Assembly: GCA_035763745.1 (NCBI GenBank)
Contig: DASUAO010000054.1
Coordinates: 1-64,000, forward strand
Reading direction: 5' to 3'
DNA from: DASUAO01 sp035763745
GTDB taxonomy: Bacteria > Actinomycetota > Acidimicrobiia > IMCC26256 > PALSA-555
DNA length: 64,000 nucleotides
This document shows positions 44,104 to 52,780 of the stretch, piece after piece (position 1 is the first letter of the stretch; each line of letters opens with the position of its first letter). The position numbers were made by a program, and so were the translations under genes. The notes below the pieces were generated by a model. That model was not told the DNA's origin. It worked only from the letters and a program-made list of their open reading frames with translations, and ran no database searches.

Positions 44104-44186
44104 GCCGTGCCCCGTGCGGATCGCCGGCCGGACCGCAGCGATGCGGTGTCACGGTCGTCCGCCCGACGGAGGGCTACCGTCGCGCG

Positions 44187-44669
44187 ATGCGCTGCCCGTA
44201 CTGCGAAGCCGACGACGACAAGGTCGTGGACTCGCGCCCGGTCGACGGGGGCGGGTCGGTGCGACGGCGACGGGAGTGCCTCGGGTGCGGGCGCCGGTAC
44301 ACGACCCACGAACGACCCGTCGAGCTGCCGCTGATGGTGGTGAAGCGCTCGGGCCTCAAGGAGCCGTTCGACCGGGCGAAGCTCATCGGCGGGATCGCCA
44401 AGGCCCTCGCCGACGGGGCCGCGTCGGCCGAGGCGCTCGACGTGATCGCCGCGGAGATCGAGGAGGATGCCCGCGCCGCGGGGCCCGAGGTCGCGACCGA
44501 GACCCTGGGCATGGCGGTGCTGGAACGGCTGCGGGTGCTCGACCCGATCTCGTACCTGCGCTTCGCGTCCGTCTACAAGGGCTTCGACGCGGTGGCGGAC
44601 TTCGAGCGCGAGGTCGTCGCGCTCCGCAAGACCACGGCGCCGAAGCGGCGGCGGGGCCGCCCCGGATGA
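44187..44669 (+). CDS. nrdR: Transcriptional repressor NrdR
   Basis: ATP/dATP-sensing repressor of ribonucleotide reductase genes. The 160-residue protein has a zinc ribbon with C3, C6, C31 and C34 (MRCPYC, CLGCGRR) and an ATP-cone from about residue 46 (LMVVKRSGLKEPFDRAKL). The family FASVYKGF segment is present as RFASVYKGFDAVADFE. TACCGT (44175-44180) ends 6 nt before the ATG, so the start is firm. nrdJ, its expected target, follows after 295 nt. Confidence 0.96.
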   Translation: MRCPYCEADDDKVVDSRPVDGGGSVRRRRECLGCGRRYTTHERPVELPLMVVKRSGLKEPFDRAKLIGGIAKALADGAASAEALDVIAAEIEEDARAAGPEVATETLGMAVLERLRVLDPISYLRFASVYKGFDAVADFEREVVALRKTTAPKRRRGRPG

Positions 44670-44739
44670 GCCGGATCGGCCGTCCGGAGCCGTTTCCCCC
44701 GGCTCCCCAGGATTTCTTCGCCTGTGGCCAAAGTGACCA

Positions 44740-44769
44740 TTGACACAGGTGGAATTTCAGTGGTGTAAT
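44740..44769 (+). promoter_or_regulatory. nrdJ promoter
   Basis: TTGACA (44740-44745), 18-bp spacer and TGTAAT (44764-44769), the best vegetative promoter match in the window. The predicted leader is about 190 nt. I do not see a convincing NrdR box or the conserved B12-box of a cobalamin riboswitch in it. Confidence 0.75.
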
Positions 44770-44799
44770 TCACCCCGCATCTCGTAGGCAGGAGAGTAC

Positions 44800-44837
44800 G
44801 GACCACCAGATCTGGTGGTCCATAGAGTTGGTGGTCC
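44800..44837. promoter_or_regulatory. 22-bp perfect palindrome plus extra half-site in the nrdJ leader
   Basis: 44800-44821 is a perfect palindrome with half-site GGACCACCAGA and AGATCT at its centre. GGTGGTCC recurs at 44830-44837. It starts about 30 bp after the -10, so it could be a repressor operator or an RNA hairpin. Confidence 0.65.
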
Positions 44838-44964
44838 GCACTTCTCGGTCGTCGGGACGACAACATCCAGACCAGGCCCAGCACCACCGCAGCACCCGCA
44901 CCACGAAGCACCTGACCGCAGACGAGGCCGGCCCCGCGCCGACCGCAGGAGAGAGGAACCACGC

Positions 44965-47900
44965 ATGGCGATTGCGCCGGAGCAGATCGGCATCGGGATC
45001 CGCCGATACTTCACCCAGCCCGGAGTGCACCCCTACGACACCGTCGAGTGGGAGCAGCGCGACGCCAGGATCCAGAACTTCAAGGACGGCACCGACGCCT
45101 TCCTCCAGACCGAGGTCGAGTTCCCCGTCGCCTGGTCGCAGAACGCGACGAACATCGTCGCCCAGAAGTACTTCCGCGGGACGCTCGGCACCGACGAGCG
45201 CGAGTCGTCACTCAAGCAGGTGATCGACCGCGTCACCGACACGATCACCAGGTGGGGCGTGCGCGACGGCTACTTCGTCGACGAGCAGGAGGGCGCCGCC
45301 TTCCGCAACGAGCTCAAGTACGTCCTGTTGCACCAGCGCGCCGCGTTCAACTCGCCGGTGTGGTTCAACATCGGCGTGAAGGGGGTTCCGAAGCAGGCAT
45401 CGGCGTGCTTCATCCTCGCGGTCGAGGACACGATGGACGGCATCCTCAACTGGTACCGGGAGGAGGGGACGATCTTCAAGGGCGGTTCGGGCTCGGGGAT
45501 CAACCTCTCCAACATCCGCTCGTCGCGCGAGCACCTCGCGGGCGGCGGCACCGCGAGCGGACCGGTGAGCTTCATGCGCGGCGCCGACGCGTCGGCCGGA
45601 ACGATCAAGAGCGGGGGCAAGACCCGCCGCGCGGCGAAGATGGTCATCCTCAACGTCGACCACCCCGACGTCGAGGAGTTCATCTGGTGCAAGGCCCGTG
45701 AGGAGCGCAAGGCCCGTGTCCTCAAGGAGGCCGGCTTCGACATGGACCTCGACGGGATCGACTCGCACTCCATCCAGTACCAGAACGCGAACAACTCGGT
45801 GCGCGTCACCGACGAGTTCATGAACGCCGTCGTCGAGGACACCGACTGGGACCTCACGGCGGTGAAGAGCGACGAGTCACTCAAGACCGTGCGCGCGCGC
45901 GACATCATGCGCGCGATCGCCGAGGCCGCCTGGGAGTGCGCTGACCCCGGGATGCAGTACGACACCACGATCAACGCGTGGCACACCGCACCCAACACCG
46001 GCCGCATCAACGCGTCCAACCCGTGCTCGGAGTACATGCACCTCGACAACTCCGCGTGCAACCTGTCGAGCATCAACCTGCTCGAGTACCTCAACAACGA
46101 CGGCTCGTTCGACATCGAGGGCTTCGAGCACACGGTCGAGGTGATGTTCACGGCGCAGGAGATCCTCGTGGGCAACGCCGACTACCCGACCGAGGCGATC
46201 GGCGACAACAGCCGCAAGTTCCGCCAGCTCGGCCTCGGCTACGCGAACCTCGGCGCGCTCCTCATGGCCCAGGGCCTCGCGTACGACTCCGACGAGGGCC
46301 GCGCCTGGGCGGGCGCCATCACCGCGCTCCTGACCGGGCACGCCTACGCCACGAGCGCGCGCACCGCGGGCAGGATGGGCCCGTTCGCCGGCTTCGCCGA
46401 GAACTCCGAGCCGATGCTCGAGGTGCTGCGCAAGCATCGCCGGGAGACCGCGAGCATCGACGAGGACCTCGTCCCGGTCGAGCTGCTCAGCGCCGCGCAG
46501 CGCTCCTGGGACGAGGCCGTCGAGGTCGGCGAGATCCACGGCGTGCGCAACTCCCAGGCGTCCGTGCTGGCACCGACGGGCACGATCGGCCTGATGATGG
46601 ACTGCGACACCACCGGCATCGAGCCCGACCTCGCGCTCACCAAGTCGAAGAAGCTGGTGGGTGGGGGGACGATGCTGATCGTCAACCAGACGATCCCGCG
46701 GGCGCTCCGCAAGCTCGGGTACTCGGGCGAGCAGGCCGATGCGATCGTCGCGCACATCAACGAGCACAAGTCCATCCTCGGTGCGCCGCACTTCAAGGAA
46801 GAGCACCTGCCGGTGTTCGCGTGCTCCATGGGCGACAACACGATCCACTACACGGGCCACGTGAAGATGATGGCGGCGGTCCAGCCGTTCATCTCGGGAG
46901 CGATCTCGAAGTGCGTCACCGGCGACACGCTGGTGACCACCTCCGACGGGCTCGTGCGGATCGGGTCGCTCCATCGCGGTGAGTCGGCCGACAGCTTCCG
47001 CAACGAGATCCTCGAGGTCGCGTCGCTCGACGGCACGCAGAAGACCGACGCCTTCTACTACGGCGGGCACCGCCAGGTGCGCGAGGTCACGCTGCGGTCG
47101 GGCCACCGCGTGCAGGCGACCCCCAACCATCGGCTCCTCGTCGCTCGCGACGGTGGGCTCGACTGGGTGGCCACCGAGGACCTCGAGCTCGGGGAGTGGG
47201 TTGCCGTCCAGTACGGCGACGACCTCTGGTCGACGCTTCCCGCGCGCTTCGACGACTTCACCCCGTACGCCGCGTACGGCAACCAGAAGTCGGTGCGGAT
47301 CCCGACGGAGATGAGCGAGGAGCTCGCGTTCCTGCTCGGCGCGTACATCTCGGAGGGCCACACCACGCGCTCGAACTGGACGGTCACGATCACCAACTCG
47401 GTTCCGTCGGTCCTCGACCGCGTCGCGGCCGCGTGGCGCGACGAGTTCGGTGTGGAGGCAAGGCTCGAGGTCCGCGACAACCGCTGCGCCCAGGTGCATG
47501 CCTCGTCGAAGACGATCGTCGAGCTCCTCGAGCACCTCGGGTGTGGCGAACGGGCGTCGGAGAAGCGGATCCCCGACGTCGTCCTGCGCTCGCCGAAGGA
47601 GATGGTGCTCGCGTTCCTCCAGGGGCTCGCGCTCGACGCGTACGTGACGACCTCGACGGCACCCAAGTGGGCGATCTGCATGGACTCTCCAGGGCTGCTC
47701 GACGACCTCCAAGCGATCCTCACGAACCTGGGGATCGTCCACGGACGCGTCTCGAAGGCGAATCCGCAGTACGCCAAGTCCTACGACGAGGTGTACGTGA
47801 CCGGCGAGGATGCCCAGCAGCTCGTCGGGCTCGTCCCGTTCCTCGAGCCCGAGAAGGCCGAGCGGGCCGAGCGCCTGCTCGACCTGGCGATCCATCGCGC

Positions 47901-49170
47901 GCACGACACCGCCGACGTCGTCCCGGGCATCACACCTCGCGAGCTCTACGACCTCCTGCCGAAGGGTCGGCCGGGTCGGAGCGGGCGGGGCACCGGGGTC
48001 TCGCAGGAGTTCGCGTTCCTCTGCGACCCGCGCACCACGCATGTCACCCGGCGCACCGTCGAGCGGGTCGCCCGGGTCGGGGGAGTGCACCTCCCGACCT
48101 GGCTCCAGACGGTGCTCGTCGACAACCTGCACTTCAGCCCGGTCCAGGCGGTTCGAGACGGTGACGTCGTCGACGTGTTCGACCTCTCGGTGCCGGCGAC
48201 GCACGCCTTCGTCGGCAACGGCATCGTGAACCACAACACGGTCAACATGCCGGAGGAGGCGACGGTCGAGGACGTCGAGGAGCTGTACCTCGAGGGATGG
48301 CGCCTCGGCCTGAAGGCCGTCGCCATCTACCGCGACAACTGCAAGGTCGGCCAGCCCCTCTCCACCCAGAAGAAGGCGAGCGCGGCCGCCGACCCGGGTG
48401 CCGCCACACCGACCGACACGGCGACGGCGGTCGTCGATGCGCTCACCCAGCAGGTCGAGCGCATCGTCGAGACCGTGATCGTCCAGCAGCCGGTCCGCCA
48501 GAAGCTCGGGCGGGTCCGGAGCTCGAAGACGTTCTCGTTCCGGGTGGCCGACTGCCACGGGTACGCGACGGTCGGGGAGTTCGAGGACGGGCGTCCCGGC
48601 GAGGTGTTCCTGAAGGTCGCCAAGCAGGGCTCGACGCTCGCCGGGATCATGGACGCGTTCGCGATCTCGGTGAGCATGGGACTCCAGTACGGAGTGCCGC
48701 TGCGGGCGTTCGTCGAGAAGTTCACGAACATGCGCTTCGAGCCGGCCGGCATGACCGACGACCCGGACCTGCGGTTCGCGACGAGCCTCGTCGACTACAT
48801 CTTCCGGCGCCTGGCGGTCGAGTACATGGACCCGCAGGAGCGGGCCGACCTCGGCGTGCTCACGGTGCACGAGCGGCTCGAGCCGACGTTGCCCGGCGTG
48901 GAGGAGGCGGCGACGCCCACCTCGAAGGGCCAGGACCTGCTCCCGCCCGAGGACCGTGCGCCGTCGGACTCGCTGTTCGACGCCCCGCCCGAGGTGTCCG
49001 AGCCGGTGGCCGAGGCGCCGGTCGCCGACGCGCCGGCACCGCCCGAGGCACCGCCGGCGCGCGCGATGGAGGCCGAGGTGGTGCTCTGCTACGTCTGCGG
49101 CGACATCATGCAGCGGGCGGGCTCGTGCCACGCCTGCCCGTCGTGCGGCGCCACGAGCGGCTGCTCGTAG
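44965..49170 (+). CDS. nrdJ: Class II (B12-dependent) ribonucleotide reductase with intein
   Basis: Reduces ribonucleotides using adenosylcobalamin. The reading frame has 1401 codons. A 442-residue intein (residues 650-1091) is removed by protein splicing, leaving a 959-residue enzyme. Reductase marks are NSPVWFNIGVKG, ASACFILAVEDTMDGI, the active-site NPCSEYMHLDNSACNLSSINL segment (as NPCSEYMHLDNSACN followed by LSSINL) and SGAISK joining TVNMP after splicing. The C-terminus has the CYVCGDIMQ and CHACPSCGATSGC cysteine cluster of the long NrdJ type. GAGAGG precedes the ATG by about 8 nt. The gene lies directly downstream of nrdR. Confidence 0.96.
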   Translation: MAIAPEQIGIGIRRYFTQPGVHPYDTVEWEQRDARIQNFKDGTDAFLQTEVEFPVAWSQNATNIVAQKYFRGTLGTDERESSLKQVIDRVTDTITRWGVRDGYFVDEQEGAAFRNELKYVLLHQRAAFNSPVWFNIGVKGVPKQASACFILAVEDTMDGILNWYREEGTIFKGGSGSGINLSNIRSSREHLAGGGTASGPVSFMRGADASAGTIKSGGKTRRAAKMVILNVDHPDVEEFIWCKAREERKARVLKEAGFDMDLDGIDSHSIQYQNANNSVRVTDEFMNAVVEDTDWDLTAVKSDESLKTVRARDIMRAIAEAAWECADPGMQYDTTINAWHTAPNTGRINASNPCSEYMHLDNSACNLSSINLLEYLNNDGSFDIEGFEHTVEVMFTAQEILVGNADYPTEAIGDNSRKFRQLGLGYANLGALLMAQGLAYDSDEGRAWAGAITALLTGHAYATSARTAGRMGPFAGFAENSEPMLEVLRKHRRETASIDEDLVPVELLSAAQRSWDEAVEVGEIHGVRNSQASVLAPTGTIGLMMDCDTTGIEPDLALTKSKKLVGGGTMLIVNQTIPRALRKLGYSGEQADAIVAHINEHKSILGAPHFKEEHLPVFACSMGDNTIHYTGHVKMMAAVQPFISGAISKCVTGDTLVTTSDGLVRIGSLHRGESADSFRNEILEVASLDGTQKTDAFYYGGHRQVREVTLRSGHRVQATPNHRLLVARDGGLDWVATEDLELGEWVAVQYGDDLWSTLPARFDDFTPYAAYGNQKSVRIPTEMSEELAFLLGAYISEGHTTRSNWTVTITNSVPSVLDRVAAAWRDEFGVEARLEVRDNRCAQVHASSKTIVELLEHLGCGERASEKRIPDVVLRSPKEMVLAFLQGLALDAYVTTSTAPKWAICMDSPGLLDDLQAILTNLGIVHGRVSKANPQYAKSYDEVYVTGEDAQQLVGLVPFLEPEKAERAERLLDLAIHRAHDTADVVPGITPRELYDLLPKGRPGRSGRGTGVSQEFAFLCDPRTTHVTRRTVERVARVGGVHLPTWLQTVLVDNLHFSPVQAVRDGDVVDVFDLSVPATHAFVGNGIVNHNTVNMPEEATVEDVEELYLEGWRLGLKAVAIYRDNCKVGQPLSTQKKASAAADPGAATPTDTATAVVDALTQQVERIVETVIVQQPVRQKLGRVRSSKTFSFRVADCHGYATVGEFEDGRPGEVFLKVAKQGSTLAGIMDAFAISVSMGLQYGVPLRAFVEKFTNMRFEPAGMTDDPDLRFATSLVDYIFRRLAVEYMDPQERADLGVLTVHERLEPTLPGVEEAATPTSKGQDLLPPEDRAPSDSLFDAPPEVSEPVAEAPVADAPAPPEAPPARAMEAEVVLCYVCGDIMQRAGSCHACPSCGATSGCS
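46912..48237 (+). mobile_element. Intein in NrdJ with LAGLIDADG endonuclease domain
   Basis: 442 residues between SGAISK and TVNMP. Splicing residues are intact: Cys1 (CVTGDTLVTTSDG), block B with TPNH (Thr70, His73), block F (DVVDVFDLSVPATHAFVG), and the terminal HN followed by +1 Thr. The endonuclease motifs are LLGAYISEGH near residue 142, with Glu in place of Asp, and FLQGLALDAYV, which lacks the usual final DG. The homing activity may be weakened, while splicing should work. Base composition matches the host, so the insertion is not recent or has ameliorated. Confidence 0.93.
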
Positions 49171-49181
49171 CGGCTCTCGGC

Positions 49182-49211
49182 ACCGGTCTCCGTCAGGCGA
49201 CGGGGACCGGT
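49182..49211. terminator. Terminator after nrdJ
   Basis: A 13-bp stem with one T/G wobble, 49182-49194 against 49199-49211, loop AGGC. It lies between nrdJ and the convergent DUF427 gene. Confidence 0.8.
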
Positions 49212-49255
49212 CCGAGGCCCAGGCGGGCCCGAACCTCGGGGCGGCGCAGTGGTGG

Positions 49256-49645
49256 CTACGCCGAGCGCGACCAGGGGGTCTCGGGGCGCTCCTGGGCCTC
49301 ACCGTCGATCGAGACGTCGACCCGCTCGTCGTAGAAGCAGATCAGGTCCCGGATCCGGTCGGCGCTCTCGATCGGCCGTTCGTAGCTCCAGGCCAGGTCC
49401 CGGTGCTCGGTGTCGCCGATCCGGAGGGTCCAGTACGACGCCTGCCCCTTGAACGGGCAGACGGTCTCGGTGGTCGTGGCGTCGAGCAGGTCCATCCGCA
49501 CGTCGGCGCGTGGGAAGTAGTGACGGACCGGGAGCCCGGTCTCGAGCATCCCGACCGTGGCCGACGAGTCGGCGATCGCGACACCGTCGAGACTGACGAC
49601 GATCCGGCGGCTGTCCTCGTCGAACCCGAGTGCGTGTCCTTCCAT
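49256..49645 (-). CDS. DUF427 domain protein
   Basis: A 129-residue single-domain protein of the DUF427 beta-tent fold. Family marks are IADSSATVGMLETGLPVRHYFPRADV (as VGMLETGLPVRHYFPRADV), TVCPFKGQASYWTL and the C-terminal DLICFYDERVDVSIDG. Function is unknown, though structures suggest small-ligand binding. TACACT (complement of 49653-49658) is 7 nt before the ATG, supporting a leaderless start. Confidence 0.9.
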   Translation of the reverse strand: MEGHALGFDEDSRRIVVSLDGVAIADSSATVGMLETGLPVRHYFPRADVRMDLLDATTTETVCPFKGQASYWTLRIGDTEHRDLAWSYERPIESADRIRDLICFYDERVDVSIDGEAQERPETPWSRSA

Positions 49646-49689
49646 GCGAGCCAGTGTACGTGCGGCGCATCGCGCGCCACGATGGGCCG

Positions 49690-49790
49690 GTGCAACGCGT
49701 CGCGCTGGTCGGCAACTCGGGATCCGGGAAGACGACGCTCGCGTCCACCCTTGCCCGGCCCCTCGGTGTACCGCGCATCTCGACTTCGTC
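49690..49790 (+). pseudogene. Fragment of a P-loop adenylate kinase-like gene
   Basis: From GTG 49690 the frame reads MQRVALVGNSGSGKTTLAS and continues to LGVPRIS, the N-terminus of the 'topology modulation'/adenylate kinase-like P-loop NTPases. After about 30 codons the expected HLDxxRxG continuation is in another frame (HLDFVRLG), and the sequence then runs into the antisense end of the antiporter gene. A frameshift and 3' truncation are the simplest reading. The divergent DUF427 gene lies 44 nt away. Confidence 0.6.
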
Positions 49791-49799
49791 CGGCTCGGG

Positions 49800-51032
49800 T
49801 CACCTCGGGCTGGCCTGCGCTTCCTCCGCTCCGTCGGCTGATCCCGCAGGTCGAGGTGCGGGCGCGCGACGCAGACGGTTCGTGATGGGGTCGGCGAACC
49901 GGGTGAGGACCGGACCGGCGATCGCGAGGATCAGCACGTAGGCGGCCGACAGCGGCACGAGGTCGGGCTCCACTGACGCGCCGATCGCCAAACCCGCGAT
50001 CACGATCGAGAACTCGCCGCGGGCGATGAGGATGCTCCCGGCGCGGACGCGACCTCGGGCCTGGATGCCCGCCCGGGCGGCCGCCCACCATCCGGTCCCG
50101 AACTTCGTGACTGCCGTGACGACCGCGAGCGCCGCCGCGGCGATCAACACCGGAGGAAGTGTCGCCGGGTCGATGCGGAGGCTGAAGAGCACGAAGAAGA
50201 TCGCCGCGAACAGGTCACGTAGCGGACCGATGAGGTTCGAGACGCGCTCCTGCACCGGCCCGGAGACCGCGATCCCGACGAGGAACGCTCCCACCGCGGC
50301 GCTCACCTCCAGCGCCTGCGCGGCGCCGGCGACGAGCAGGGTCAGACCGAGCACTCCGAGGAGCAGCGCTTCGTCGGTCCGGGCGGCCACCGCTCGCGAC
50401 ACGTGCGAGCCGAACCGCAGGGCGATGACCAGGACGACGGCCGCCGTCGAGAGCGCCAGCACCACGGCCACCACGGCTCGATCGAACGGCTCCGCCGCGA
50501 GCATCACGCCCACCACCGGGAGATAGGCCGCCATCACGAGATCCTCGATCACGAGGATCGTCAGGACGGTGGGTGTCTCACGGTTGCCGAGACGGCCGAG
50601 GTCGGTGAGCACCTTCGAGACCACGCCCGACGACGAGATGTAGGTGACGCCTGCGAGCAGGACCGCGGCGGTCGTGTCCCACCCGAGGAGCATCCCGGCA
50701 GCGAAGCCGGGAGAGGCGTTCGCGACCAGGTCCACGAGCCCGGCACGCCAGCCCGCGCGAAGGCTGTGCTCGAGCTCGGCCGGCGAGTACTCGAGTCCGA
50801 GGGTGAACAGCAAGAGGACGACGCCCAGCTCGGCGGCCACCTCCAGGAAGTCGCTCGAGAACGCGGGTGCGACGATCCCGCCCTGCCCGAAGAGGAGCCC
50901 GGCGCCGACGTAGGCGGGGATGGGGCTCACGCCGAGGCGGTCGGACAGGCGCGCGAGCGCCGCGAGTCCCAGCGCGATGGCGCCCAGCTCGATGAGCGCG
51001 AGCCCGAGATCGCCGGAGGCGGCAGCGAGCAT
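49800..51032 (-). CDS. CPA2-type K+/H+ antiporter (KhtU-like)
   Basis: A 410-residue membrane protein with about 12 segments of the KefB/Na+-H+ exchanger fold. It contains GLLFGQGGIVAP, LFTLGLEYSPAEL and a conserved TYISSSGVVSKVL with LVIEDLVMA, the Asp-containing ion site of CPA2 transporters. It ends without an attached TrkA-N domain. Instead, a separate TrkA-C protein is encoded immediately upstream, overlapping by one base (TGATG), the arrangement of KhtT-KhtU potassium efflux systems. Confidence 0.88.
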   Translation of the reverse strand: MLAAASGDLGLALIELGAIALGLAALARLSDRLGVSPIPAYVGAGLLFGQGGIVAPAFSSDFLEVAAELGVVLLLFTLGLEYSPAELEHSLRAGWRAGLVDLVANASPGFAAGMLLGWDTTAAVLLAGVTYISSSGVVSKVLTDLGRLGNRETPTVLTILVIEDLVMAAYLPVVGVMLAAEPFDRAVVAVVLALSTAAVVLVIALRFGSHVSRAVAARTDEALLLGVLGLTLLVAGAAQALEVSAAVGAFLVGIAVSGPVQERVSNLIGPLRDLFAAIFFVLFSLRIDPATLPPVLIAAAALAVVTAVTKFGTGWWAAARAGIQARGRVRAGSILIARGEFSIVIAGLAIGASVEPDLVPLSAAYVLILAIAGPVLTRFADPITNRLRRAPAPRPAGSADGAEEAQASPR

Positions 51033-51526
51033 CAGGCGCTACGCCGTTGCCCCAGGTGCTCGGCGAGCAGCGTGAGCCCCTCCGGTCGACCGACGGCGAC
51101 GCACACGTCGCCGACCTGCATCACCGCGCCGGGGCCCGGTGCCGGGACAGCCGCGCCGTCCCTGATGATCGCGACGATCGAGACGCCCGTCTTCGTGTGG
51201 ACGCCGGCATCGGCGAGCGACCGGCCCGCCCAGTCCGAGCCCGACTCCACGTCGACCCAGTCGATGCCGAGGCCGGCGACGTCCTGCTGGAGGGCGACGA
51301 GCTGCGCGGTCACGCGGGAGGCGCCGAGGAGCTCGGCCAGGGTGCGGGCGTCCTGGGTGTCGAGCCGGAGCGTCGAGATGCACGCGTCCGGATCGTCCTG
51401 GGAGTACACGAACAGTTCCCGGCGCCCCGTCCGGTGGACGAGGACACCGACCGGGTCTCCGGCGGCCGTCATGAAGTCGTACCGCACGCCGGCGCCCGGC
51501 AGCTCGGTCTCGCGGATCTCGTCCAT
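51032..51526 (-). CDS. TrkA-C (RCK_C) regulatory subunit, KhtT-like
   Basis: A 164-residue soluble protein. The N-terminal half (GVRYDFMTAAGDPVGVLVHR) matches the KhtT N-domain, and the C-terminal RCK_C domain (about residues 95-160) has GRSLADAGVHTKTGVSIVAI and VCVAVGRPEGLTLL. In known KhtT/CpaA proteins this domain binds cyclic di-AMP or senses pH and gates the antiporter. Which ligand applies here is unknown. AAGGAG lies 7 nt before the ATG. It is the first gene of the pair. Confidence 0.87.
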   Translation of the reverse strand: MDEIRETELPGAGVRYDFMTAAGDPVGVLVHRTGRRELFVYSQDDPDACISTLRLDTQDARTLAELLGASRVTAQLVALQQDVAGLGIDWVDVESGSDWAGRSLADAGVHTKTGVSIVAIIRDGAAVPAPGPGAVMQVGDVCVAVGRPEGLTLLAEHLGQRRSA

Positions 51527-51655
51527 CTCCGTGCTCCTTCGTCGGGCCTCGACCTGGTGCCCTAGCGTGCCACGGCGGGCCGGGCTGGACCGAAGGCCCG
51601 AGAGGGCCCTAGCAATGGATGGACCGACGTCCGCCTCTGAACGCAGGAGCACCTG

Positions 51656-52780
51656 ATGAACATCGTCGAACGGCTCGGGATCGAGTTCCCGATCTTCGCC
51701 TTCTCCCACTGCCGCGACGTCGTCGCGGCGGTGAGCCGAGCCGGTGGCTACGGCGTGCTCGGCGCGCTCGCCTTCAGTCCGGACCAGCTCGAGATCGAGC
51801 TCACGTGGATCGACGAGCACGTCGACGGCAAGCCGTACGGGGTCGACATCGTCATGCCCGCGAAGTACGTGGGAAAGGGTGGAGGTGCCGAGGCGAGCCT
51901 CGCCAACCTCGAGTCGATGATCCCGGCGGAGCACCATCAGTTCGTCGACGAGCTGCTCGAGCAGCACGGGGTGCCACCGCTGCCGGCCGATCTCGACGCG
52001 CCGGTGAAGGCCGCCGGTCTGGGCGTCGACGAGGAGGGACCGGGTCAGGTCGAGGTCTCGCTCGCCCACGGCGCCAGCATGCTCGTCAACGCGCTCGGTC
52101 CGCCCCCGCCCGAGGTGATCGCCCAGGCCCACGAGCACGGCGTGCTCGTGGGCGCGCTCGCCGGCGCGCGGGTGCACGCCGAGCGTCAGGTCGCGATGGG
52201 TGTCGACGTGATCGTCGCGCAGGGCACCGAGGCCGGCGGCCACTGTGGCGACGTGTCCACGATGGTGCTGGTCCCCGAGATCGTCGACGCGGTCGGACCC
52301 GACGTACCGGTGCTCGCGGCGGGTGGCATCGGTACGGGGCGCCAGATGGCCGCTGCGCTCGCACTCGGTGCCCAGGGTGTGTGGACGGGATCGATCTGGC
52401 TCACCGTCGCCGAGGCCGACACGTCACCGGTCGTGGTGGAGAACCTGCTCGCGGCGGGCTCGCGTGACACGGTTCGCTCGCGGGCGATGACGGGCAAGCC
52501 GGCGCGCCAGCTCCGGACCGGGTGGACCGAGGCCTGGGAGCGGGAGGACACCCCCGACCCGCTGCCGATGCCGCTCCAGGGGATCCTCTACAGCGAGGCC
52601 GGGCGCCGGGTCACGCGCGCGAACAACAAGGACCTCGCCGGGTTCCCCGTGGGTCAGATCGTCGGTCGGATGAACGCCGTGCGCCCGACCCGCGACGTCA
52701 TCTTCGACATGGTGCAGGAGTGGATCGAGACGACCGAGCGCCTCGGCTCGATGATCGCCGAAGGTCCGGCGGCCCGATGA
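51656..52780 (+). CDS. Nitronate monooxygenase family flavoprotein
   Basis: A 374-residue TIM-barrel FMN enzyme of the 2-nitropropane dioxygenase/NMO group. The barrel start IEFPIFAFSHCRDVVAAVS, the FMN-phosphate segments GTEAGGHCGDVSTMVLVP and AAGGIGTGRQMAAALALGA, and a C-terminal VWTGSIWL are visible. Some members are nitronate oxidases, others act in fatty acid or aromatic metabolism. CAGGAG precedes the ATG by 6 nt. It overlaps the acyl-CoA synthetase by 4 nt (ATGA), which hints at acyl-chain or xenobiotic catabolism. Confidence 0.87.
   Translation: MNIVERLGIEFPIFAFSHCRDVVAAVSRAGGYGVLGALAFSPDQLEIELTWIDEHVDGKPYGVDIVMPAKYVGKGGGAEASLANLESMIPAEHHQFVDELLEQHGVPPLPADLDAPVKAAGLGVDEEGPGQVEVSLAHGASMLVNALGPPPPEVIAQAHEHGVLVGALAGARVHAERQVAMGVDVIVAQGTEAGGHCGDVSTMVLVPEIVDAVGPDVPVLAAGGIGTGRQMAAALALGAQGVWTGSIWLTVAEADTSPVVVENLLAAGSRDTVRSRAMTGKPARQLRTGWTEAWEREDTPDPLPMPLQGILYSEAGRRVTRANNKDLAGFPVGQIVGRMNAVRPTRDVIFDMVQEWIETTERLGSMIAEGPAAR

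Noticed and set aside
44738..44775. NrdR box overlapping the nrdJ promoter
   Set aside because: ACAC and GTGT elements are present, but the 16-bp AT-rich palindrome I remember for NrdR does not fit at any offset.
44670..44964. Cobalamin riboswitch upstream of the B12-dependent nrdJ
   Set aside because: Expected from other actinobacteria, but the B12-box and the long conserved core are not visible in the 295-nt spacer.
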